DNA of 12,886 nt, taken from contig JABFSD010000594.1 of the NCBI GenBank assembly GCA_013140935.1, positions 1-12,886 on the forward strand, written 5' to 3'. This DNA is from Acidobacteriota bacterium. GTDB lineage: Bacteria > Acidobacteriota > Blastocatellia > RBC074. Below are positions 7,763 to 12,886 of the stretch, one piece after another (within the stretch, counting starts at the first letter, position 1; every line of letters starts with the position of its first letter). Under the pieces are notes generated by a model that saw only the letters and a list, made by a program, of their open reading frames with translations, had not been told where the DNA came from and did not search any database. The position numbers and the translations under genes were made by a program.

Positions 7763-10738
7763 CTAGTCTGTCGCAATTTCTAAACGAGTTTGTATGGCAG
7801 GAAAAGCGATACGAAACGTCGTCCCCTGATTGAGTTCGCTTATCACGGAAATTTGCCCGCCGTGGTCTTGCACAATACCGTAACTCACCGCGAGGCCGAG
7901 TCCCGTGCCTTTGCCGATTTGTTTGGTGGTGAAAAAGGGATCGTAAATTTTGGCAAGGTGTTCGGGCGCGATGCCGTTGCCCGTGTCGCGGAAGCTGACG
8001 TAAACCGAATCAATGTCGCTCTCAGTCGTAATCTCAAGCGTGCCGCCCTGTGGCATGGCGTCGCGCGCGTTGATGATCAAATTCATGAAGACCTGTTGCA
8101 GCTTGGGCGCGTGGCCTGAGATGAGCGGCAGGTCTTTTTCGTAGTTGCGTTCGACCACGATCTCAGTGTTGCGCAATTGCACTTCGAGCAGTTGGATCGT
8201 GTCGTCCAGCACGCGATTGAAATCAACGGGCGTGAAGCGTGCGTCGTCGCCCGTGCGCGAAAAGTTCAAGAGGTTGTTGACGATGGACGATGCGCGCGAA
8301 GTTTGGCGATGAATCTTTTCGAGCAGTTGCTGGCGCGGGTCATTGTCGGGCATCTGCGACATCAGCATCTGTGAATAAGACGAGATGCCGGTGAGCGGCG
8401 TGTTGACCTCGTGCGCTACGCCGGCGGCGAGCAAGCCGATGGATGAGAGTTTGTCTGATTGTTGCAGTTGCGCTTCGAGCCTGACGCGCTCGGTCACGTC
8501 TTCGATGGCGACGAGCGTGCCTTCCATTTCGGCGTTCTTGCCTTGCAACGGCGCGAGCGAAAGATTCAGCGTGAGTTCGCGGTCGTCGGCGGAACGCGCG
8601 CTGAACTTATAAACATTCACCGATTGGCCTGCGTTCCAGGCGTCGCTGCTGGTGAGTTCGCGCAAGGTATGCAAGACGCTCGAATGAAAGACTTCGCTGA
8701 TGCGTTTGCCGATGGCGTGTTCGCGCGGCAGCGTATAAATATCTTCGAGTGCGCCGTTCCAGTTGGTGATGCGTCCGTTGAGGCTGATGACCATCACGCC
8801 TACGTTGATGGATTCGATGATGTTCTCGTTGAACTCTTTCAGCCGCGCGAATTCGTTGGCACGTTGCGCTTGTTCTTCGAGCAGCAACGCGTTCTCAATC
8901 GCCACAGCCACGTAACCCGCAACGGCGCGCAGCAATTCCAAATCTTCTGACGAAAGCAATCCGCCGTCAGTGGTGCGTCCCAAACCGATGACGGCCACGA
9001 TGCGCGAACGCGAAGCGCAGGGCGCGTAATAACTCAAGGCTCGGCCAGACGTAGGAAACGCCAGACTGTCGCCGCTGTCGGTCTCGGCGTCGAAATCATC
9101 GTTGCCCACGAAAGCGATGCCGTCAGCCGCCGCGCGTTCGCGCAACACTTCAGCAAAATTGAGCGGCAATAAAAGCGGATGTTCGTCGTTGTGCCAGCGC
9201 GTCAACCCGTGAGCGCGCGCGATGCGATAGCCTGAGAGTTGCGTTTTGTCTTCGATCAGGATGGCGAGACGGTTGACCGCGAAAACTTCCTTGAGGCGTT
9301 GCATCAAGCGGTCGAGCAGGGGGTCTAGGTCGGTCGTCGTCGAAAGCGCGCGTCCGAAATCCTGCAAGGTCATGCGGTAATCATATTGCTTGCCATAAAA
9401 CAGACGGTCTACGCGCTGTTGCACCCAGTTTTTGACGGGCGCGAAAACCATCGCCAGCACCGACATCAACAACGTAGCGATCAAAAACGTAGCCGCTTGC
9501 GAATCTACCAACGGGCGAATGAATTGAAACGTCGAAGCCATTGCTGCGCCGAATAACAACGCCACTGACAACGTAGCCAAGATATAAGCCGCCGAACGGC
9601 GGACGACTACGTCAACGTCCATCAGCCGATAGCGCACCATCGAATAGCCAATCGTGAGCGGAATCAGCAGCAACGGCGCATAAGCCAGCGCGCCGAGGAT
9701 GGTCGAGATTTCGTGCGGCGCTGAATACCACGCGGGCAGATAACACACGGCGAAGGCGGCGGCGGCGATGCTTACGCCCCAGACGATCCATTTGAGTTGC
9801 TGGCGTACCGTCAGCGAACGCGCCGTGAAAAACGTTCGCATAAAGAGCGCGGCGCATACGATCAAGCCGACGGCGAACAACGTGAGTTCGAGCGTGTCGA
9901 GATTGCGTTTGGCATTTACCAGCGAAAGGCCGGGTACGAAGTTGCGCAGCTTAACAAAGCGCAGCGCGCATTCCGCCGCAATCAATAACGCGGCGGGCAG
10001 ATAGATCAACGCGGCGAGCCAGCGGCGGCGCGTGAGCAAATGTTGGCGCGCGGGATAAATCGCGGCGAAATGAATCAGGGCGGGTACGAGCAAGAGCAGC
10101 GCGGCGACGTCTATGAAATCTACGGCCTTGTCGAATTGCGTGCGCAACTCAAGCGTCGCGCTATAAGCGTGTACGAAATAGGCCAGCAGGCAAATGACGA
10201 AAAAGTGTTGCGCGAAAGGCGCGCGGCCTTGTCGCAATAAAATATAGCCGCCGATGAAAAGATAAATCAGTCCGATCAAGGCTAGATAAAGATCGCGGTT
10301 CGGGTGCGTTTCGCGTTCGTCGAGATGATCGAGAAACACCGTGCCTTCGGGAATCGGATAGTGCGGGCGCAGCAAATAATAAGTCACGCCGTAACCGTTC
10401 TTGACCGAGTCTTTGACGTGATCGAGATGAAGCTGAACGTAACGCGCTTCGGTGATTTCATCGAAGGTGTCGTTCTCGTCGCACATGCCTGCGCAAATGC
10501 CTACGAGCGTGTCGCCCGCGCGCGCTCCGGCGGCATAAGCTGCGCCAGTTGGACTAACCCACTCGGCCACGACGCCGCGCTCGCGGTCGTCTACCCACGA
10601 AACGCCGTCGCTGGGTACGGGCTTGTGGTTAAACCGGTCGCGCAAGTTAAACAATCCGCCAATCAGCGCCAGACTGCCCACAAAGAGCAGCAACATCGTG
10701 CCGGTGCGAATGCGTTTGGTTGTCGCGTTTGAAGTCAT
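7763..10738 (-). CDS. Membrane sensor histidine kinase: PDZ, multi-span, GAF, PAS, HisKA, HATPase
   Basis: A 991-aa two-component sensor kinase. In order: one span (about 14-32), an exported PDZ-like domain (about 45-122, with [20 protein letters not shown]), about eight further spans (150-433), a GAF domain (about 460-625), a PAS domain (about 645-760), a dimerisation/phosphoacceptor domain with H776 in [10 protein letters not shown], and an ATPase domain with the N box (N890 in INARDAM), G1 (D918-TGNG) and G2 (GKGTGLGL, 943-949). All catalytic boxes are intact. I chose the ATG at 10738 because the longer frame (to 10792) only adds an 18-residue Cys/Arg-containing extension; neither start has a good Shine-Dalgarno. 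The presumed path is signal sensing by the PDZ and membrane domains, autophosphorylation at the histidine, and transfer to a response regulator encoded elsewhere. None is in the window, so it is an orphan kinase, and the signal is unknown. Confidence 0.92.
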   Translation of the reverse strand: MTSNATTKRIRTGTMLLLFVGSLALIGGLFNLRDRFNHKPVPSDGVSWVDDRERGVVAEWVSPTGAAYAAGARAGDTLVGICAGMCDENDTFDEITEARYVQLHLDHVKDSVKNGYGVTYYLLRPHYPIPEGTVFLDHLDERETHPNRDLYLALIGLIYLFIGGYILLRQGRAPFAQHFFVICLLAYFVHAYSATLELRTQFDKAVDFIDVAALLLLVPALIHFAAIYPARQHLLTRRRWLAALIYLPAALLIAAECALRFVKLRNFVPGLSLVNAKRNLDTLELTLFAVGLIVCAALFMRTFFTARSLTVRQQLKWIVWGVSIAAAAFAVCYLPAWYSAPHEISTILGALAYAPLLLIPLTIGYSMVRYRLMDVDVVVRRSAAYILATLSVALLFGAAMASTFQFIRPLVDSQAATFLIATLLMSVLAMVFAPVKNWVQQRVDRLFYGKQYDYRMTLQDFGRALSTTTDLDPLLDRLMQRLKEVFAVNRLAILIEDKTQLSGYRIARAHGLTRWHNDEHPLLLPLNFAEVLRERAAADGIAFVGNDDFDAETDSGDSLAFPTSGRALSYYAPCASRSRIVAVIGLGRTTDGGLLSSEDLELLRAVAGYVAVAIENALLLEEQAQRANEFARLKEFNENIIESINVGVMVISLNGRITNWNGALEDIYTLPREHAIGKRISEVFHSSVLHTLRELTSSDAWNAGQSVNVYKFSARSADDRELTLNLSLAPLQGKNAEMEGTLVAIEDVTERVRLEAQLQQSDKLSSIGLLAAGVAHEVNTPLTGISSYSQMLMSQMPDNDPRQQLLEKIHRQTSRASSIVNNLLNFSRTGDDARFTPVDFNRVLDDTIQLLEVQLRNTEIVVERNYEKDLPLISGHAPKLQQVFMNLIINARDAMPQGGTLEITTESDIDSVYVSFRDTGNGIAPEHLAKIYDPFFTTKQIGKGTGLGLAVSYGIVQDHGGQISVISELNQGTTFRIAFPAIQTRLEIATD

Positions 10739-11051
10739 TTGCCGTTGAGGTTTCCGTGCGGACTGAAGACAGCTACAGCCAGAGGGAAACATGTTTTCGA
10801 GGGGGATCGTTTCAAATCTTTCTTTTCGTTCTTGATGTGGCCTTTGGCGACACCGCCGAATTCAGGCAAACCGTATTCCAACCAAACAGGAGATTGGGTG
10901 TGGGTTTCGGCGTTTGTTTCGAGCCAATGGAAAGAGCTTTGATTGTGGGAATGGCAATCATTTTTTGTACCGCGACCTGTCAGGTTGCGGAGCATTTTGG
11001 CGTCGTCATCCAATCAATGACAGTAAGTTTTAAAAGTACTAGCGCAAACTG
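10739..11051. other. Intergenic region without a convincing gene
   Basis: This 313-base stretch separates the kinase from the small-gene stack. A 92-codon minus-strand frame (10735-11013) would need a TTG start, has no Shine-Dalgarno, and gives a low-complexity His/Asn/Lys-rich product like no family I know, so I do not call it. A weak promoter-like pair (TTGCGC, 16 bases, TACTGT) lies at its right end on the minus strand. No tRNA or terminator was seen. Confidence 0.4.
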
Positions 11052-11438
11052 TTAGCGGGCTTTTAGCAAGAAAGCGCATACGACAACTAAAATACCAACC
11101 CAGAATGCGGCGTGTTCAATGAACCCCCAAGTCTTAGCCTTAAACCATTTCCATTTGAAGGGTCCAATTTTAGATTCCCAAAAGTCACCTATCTCTGACT
11201 GCCAAAATTCATAGCTGCCATACGCATCAAGAAAGCTACTAGCAAGAATGGCCCCGCACATAGCAGCAATTAAAAAGAGGCAGACGGTAATTTTTAGGAA
11301 AAATACATACGGTGTGCCTTCACAGTATTTCAGTATCGCTATCAGTCCGGTGATTAAGGTACCGTAAAGTCCAACATGAAACTTTGTGTAGTCGTACGCC
11401 AACTTTAACTGCTCTAATTTCAGGTTTGAGTCTGGCAC
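11052..11438 (-). CDS. Small membrane protein, three predicted spans
   Basis: A 128-aa protein that I do not recognise. Hydrophobic segments at about 20-40 (FHVGLYGTLITGLIAIL), 45-70 (FFLKITVCLFLIAAMCGAIL) and 109-125 (FWVGILVVVCAFLL) look like membrane spans. The loop between the second and third is rich in aromatic and acidic residues (YEFWQSEIGDFWESKIGPFKWKW). It starts at GTG 11438 (PDSNLK follows), supported by GGGAG about 8 bases upstream. It lies 35 bases after the hicA stop on the same strand, so it could be the last gene of the toxin-antitoxin stack, although its role there is unknown. Its base composition seems more AT-rich than the kinase gene next to it, in line with an acquired region. 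It could equally be an independent cargo gene. Confidence 0.65.
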   Translation of the reverse strand: MPDSNLKLEQLKLAYDYTKFHVGLYGTLITGLIAILKYCEGTPYVFFLKITVCLFLIAAMCGAILASSFLDAYGSYEFWQSEIGDFWESKIGPFKWKWFKAKTWGFIEHAAFWVGILVVVCAFLLKAR

Positions 11439-11473
11439 TCAGTCGTCTCCCTTATCAAAATTCCCACCTACGC

Positions 11474-11698
11474 TCAAAGCAAATCTATGAATTCCTCTAC
11501 CGTCAGACCGACTTCACGAATAATAGCGCGCAGCGTACCTTTGGCGACTTCTTTGTGGTCTGGCACGGTCACACGCCGATAAGGGGCAATTTTTTGCCGC
11601 AGCACGATGTGGCTACCTTTCTGCCGGTCTTTTTTGTAGCCAAGCTGCTTGAGCGCCTTGACTACTTCGCGCCCGGAGATGCGAGGCAAAGTCGTCAC
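11474..11698 (-). CDS. hicA: HicA-family mRNA interferase toxin
   Basis: A 74-aa protein of the HicA/YcfA family, double-stranded RNA-binding-fold ribonucleases that cleave mRNA and arrest growth when not held by HicB. The diagnostic catalytic GSH is at 28-30 (KGSHIVLRQ), preceded by LPRISGREVVKALKQLGY and followed by the VPDHKEVAKGTLRAIIREVGLTVEEF segment (in parts typical of the family). The length is normal. It begins at a GTG that overlaps the hicB TGA (GTGA), so translation is coupled to that of the antitoxin. Here the antitoxin comes first, the reverse of the classical hicA-hicB order but common in this subfamily. Confidence 0.93.
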   Translation of the reverse strand: MTTLPRISGREVVKALKQLGYKKDRQKGSHIVLRQKIAPYRRVTVPDHKEVAKGTLRAIIREVGLTVEEFIDLL

Positions 11699-11907
11699 GC
11701 ATATACCTCAACAAGCTCTTCTGAAATCGGAGGCGGAATAGGTTCATTATGGTCTGCCAGGCTTTCAAGGTAGGCAGCCATCGCTTCCTTGATATTTTCC
11801 AGGGCCTCTACGCGAGTTCGCCCTTGAGAAATACAACCGGGTAGTGAAGGTACTTCACTAACATACATTCCGTCTTCGTCTTGCCCGATCAGAACTCTGT
11901 ATTTCAT
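11695..11907 (-). CDS. hicB: HicB-family antitoxin
   Basis: A 70-aa antitoxin with the short HicB fold: a KYRVLIGQDEDG start, a YVSEVPSLPGCISQGRTR central strand-turn, and the helix EALENIKEAMAAYLESL. It lacks a C-terminal DNA-binding domain, so any autoregulation would need another element. It should bind and block the HicA toxin encoded directly downstream, with which it overlaps by 4 bases. The ATG at 11907 has a strong Shine-Dalgarno (AAGGAG, 6 bases away), the best in the stack, consistent with producing antitoxin in excess. It begins 48 bases after the end of the 57-aa HicB-like gene. Confidence 0.92.
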   Translation of the reverse strand: MKYRVLIGQDEDGMYVSEVPSLPGCISQGRTRVEALENIKEAMAAYLESLADHNEPIPPPISEELVEVYA

Positions 11908-11955
11908 TCCGAACTCCTTCGTACCGGTAAAATAGTAACTCAGTCGGTGTTTACG

Positions 11956-12129
11956 TTAAGCGATGGCATCTTCCCGCTGAAACTCCAGCGCTTCGCGTAA
12001 AGTTATTTTCAGGGTTTCGAGCAACTCCTCACGCGAGGCTTCCTGACAATTTACGCCGGGAATTTCTCCGATCCAGCCGATCCACCAATCACCATCCTGT
12101 TTAATTATGGCGGTGTAAGAGTTTTTCAT
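11956..12129 (-). CDS. Second, short HicB-like protein without an adjacent toxin
   Basis: A 57-aa frame beginning MKNSYTAIIKQDGDWWIGWI, continuing through GEIPGVNCQEASREELLETL and ending in an EALEFQRED helix. This is the HicB antitoxin core; relatives usually carry roughly ten more C-terminal residues. The ATG at 12129 has AGAGG 6 bases upstream, and the gene lies 12 bases after the CopG-like antitoxin, so it seems translated in the same message. No HicA gene is adjacent: only 48 bases separate it from the next hicB. It may be an orphan antitoxin that buffers a HicA encoded elsewhere, or a remnant of a lost hicBA pair. Confidence 0.8.
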   Translation of the reverse strand: MKNSYTAIIKQDGDWWIGWIGEIPGVNCQEASREELLETLKITLREALEFQREDAIA

Positions 12130-12141
12130 TGTGTGCCTCTG

Positions 12142-12405
12142 TTAGCTCACCTGTTGCAGCTTTTCTTTTAGCCAAGTGTTTATCAATGCTTCTGACGAAA
12201 CTTTCTTTGCTTTTGCTATACGAGTAACTTTTGTAACTACGTCTTCTTCCAGCGCGATAAGATGTTTTCGTCGTTTGATTTTTATCTCGAAGTCAACTTC
12301 CGGCATTTGTTCCAGATAGTCGCCCATGTCGTGCGTATCAAAGAAATCTACTAACTCGGCAGTCGAATTAAACTTGGGCAAGGTAGCGGGTTTATTTTTT
12401 GCCAT
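12142..12405 (-). CDS. CopG/BrnA-like antitoxin
   Basis: An 87-aa protein of the CopG-type antitoxin family. It has the N-terminal STAELVDFFDTHDMGDYLEQ block, a VDFEIKIKRRKHLIALEEDV strand-helix region and a C-terminal KKVSSEALINTWLKEKL helix, the ribbon-helix-helix style DNA-binding and dimer part. It should neutralise the BrnT-like protein encoded just before it and repress their shared promoter. The ATG at 12405 has AGGAAAG 8 bases upstream, and the gene overlaps the end of the toxin gene by 14 bases. Confidence 0.87.
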   Translation of the reverse strand: MAKNKPATLPKFNSTAELVDFFDTHDMGDYLEQMPEVDFEIKIKRRKHLIALEEDVVTKVTRIAKAKKVSSEALINTWLKEKLQQVS

Positions 12406-12676
12406 ACAGTTTTCTTTCCTTGTTTGCCATATCTCTGGCGCTCAGGATCAAGGCTTCCTTCGTTTTTTTGTAAACGAAAAATACCGCGAGATACCTGCCC
12501 GCATCGGTCTGGCCTAACGCCTGATAAACGTCCTCGCCTTTTCGTTCGCCTTTTTCGACGAAGCGAACTTTCGGGCGGTTATCCAGCACTTCTTCTACTT
12601 CGTACTGGTCAACGCCGTGCTTTCGCGCCAGCTTGTCAACAATATCTCTGAGCCAGATAACGCCATCTATTTTCAT
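12392..12676 (-). CDS. BrnT-family ribonuclease toxin
   Basis: A 94-aa protein resembling BrnT toxins, small RelE-like-fold ribonucleases that stop translation. Family blocks visible are ARKHGVDQYEVEEVL near the N-terminus, a central RFVEKGERKGEDVYQALGQT, and the C-terminal LILSARDMANKERKLY. I chose the ATG at 12676 (MKIDGVIWL), which has GGAAG 6 bases upstream. A frame open to 12754 adds 26 residues read out of the inverted repeat and is unlikely. It is the first gene of the stack and overlaps the antitoxin start by 14 bases, the toxin-first order usual for BrnT-BrnA. Confidence 0.85.
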   Translation of the reverse strand: MKIDGVIWLRDIVDKLARKHGVDQYEVEEVLDNRPKVRFVEKGERKGEDVYQALGQTDAGRYLAVFFVYKKTKEALILSARDMANKERKLYGKK

Positions 12677-12738
12677 AAGGCGCTTCCATTTTTTCGGGCA
12701 AGGCTTTTCAAGATTTCGGACATCACGGGGAAGTCCGC

Positions 12739-12779
12739 GTGAGCCGTAGAACAAGATGATATCTTGTTCTACGGCTCAC
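12739..12779. repeat. Perfect 19-bp inverted repeat with 3-nt loop
   Basis: The left arm 12739-12757 (GTGAGCCGTAG...AAGAT) is the exact reverse complement of the right arm 12761-12779 (ATCTT...CTACGGCTCAC), with GAT between. It starts one base after the stop codon of the partial gene on its right. Neither side has a U tract, so it is not a canonical intrinsic terminator. It could be a stem that protects or ends the upstream message, or a small dispersed palindromic element. Confidence 0.9.
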
Positions 12780-12780
12780 C

Positions 12781-12886
12781 CTACCAGCGAAACGCCAATC
12801 CGCCGCGCACCGTCCGTTGCGAACGTGCTGCCAGCAATAACGAAGAACCGTCATCAGCGGATTGCATCTGGTTGAGCAGGTTGCGC
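12781..12886 (-). CDS. C-terminal end of an unknown protein, possibly an outer-membrane barrel
   Basis: Reading in from the right edge on the minus strand, 34 codons are open to TAG at 12781-12783, ending [13 protein letters not shown]. The final alternating strand closing on an aromatic residue is like the last beta-strand of outer-membrane proteins, for example TonB-dependent receptors common in acidobacteria. With so little sequence this is only a suggestion. The gene runs beyond the window. Confidence 0.5.
   Translation of the reverse strand, partial: RNLLNQMQSADDGSSLLLAARSQRTVRGGLAFRW

Noticed and set aside
8459..8950. 163-codon plus-strand frame opposite the kinase PAS/GAF region
   Set aside because: Shadow of the kinase gene, whose domains are unmistakable; no Shine-Dalgarno.
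10739..10792. 18-residue longer N-terminus of the kinase
   Set aside because: No Shine-Dalgarno at 10792, and the extra residues do not resemble the start of a membrane protein; the ATG at 10738 leads directly into a basic segment and the first span.
12677..12754. 26-residue longer N-terminus of the BrnT-like toxin
   Set aside because: It would be read partly from the inverted repeat; the ATG at 12676 has a Shine-Dalgarno and fits the family length.

Overview
The window reads as chromosomal DNA of an acidobacterium, perhaps of the Blastocatellia. This is inferred mainly from a secreted von Willebrand factor A protein of the acidobacterial VWFA-related type, supported by a very large PDZ/multi-membrane-span/GAF/PAS histidine kinase and a moderately GC-rich, broad codon usage. 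No 16S rRNA gene or other marker is present to fix the lineage. No phage, transposase or CRISPR array was seen.

Left part (1-3712). The 3' portion of lepA (elongation factor 4; about the first 50 residues lie outside the window) is followed after 4 bases by a small DPPY-type DNA methyltransferase. Facing it, and overlapping its 3' end by 89 bases, is a PD-(D/E)XK nuclease gene on the minus strand. Together they look like a compact type II restriction-modification pair set between housekeeping-type genes. Divergent from the nuclease is a stand-alone LON substrate-binding-domain protein.

Middle part (3728-7511). A minus-strand run of three genes encodes exported proteins (an unrecognised 190-aa protein, an unrecognised 169-aa charged protein and the VWFA protein) and appears to be one operon with a promoter near 5948-5976. 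Beyond it, on the plus strand, lies an apparently free-standing structured RNA gene (about 6224-6421) with an extended -10 promoter, several perfect hairpins and a strong intrinsic terminator. A family 2 glycosyltransferase on the minus strand follows, with a consensus TATAAT upstream.

Right part (7763-12886). A long orphan hybrid-sensing histidine kinase is followed by a 313-base stretch without a convincing gene. Then comes a minus-strand stack of small genes: a BrnT-like toxin, its CopG/BrnA-like antitoxin, a 57-aa HicB-like protein with no adjacent HicA, a HicB-HicA pair, and a small three-span membrane protein. Upstream of the stack is a perfect 19-bp inverted repeat, one base after the stop codon of a gene entering from the right edge; the C-terminus of that gene's product resembles an outer-membrane beta-barrel end.

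The best candidates for something worth pursuing are the overlapping restriction-modification pair, the unassigned structured RNA, and the toxin-antitoxin stack with its orphan HicB and terminal membrane protein.
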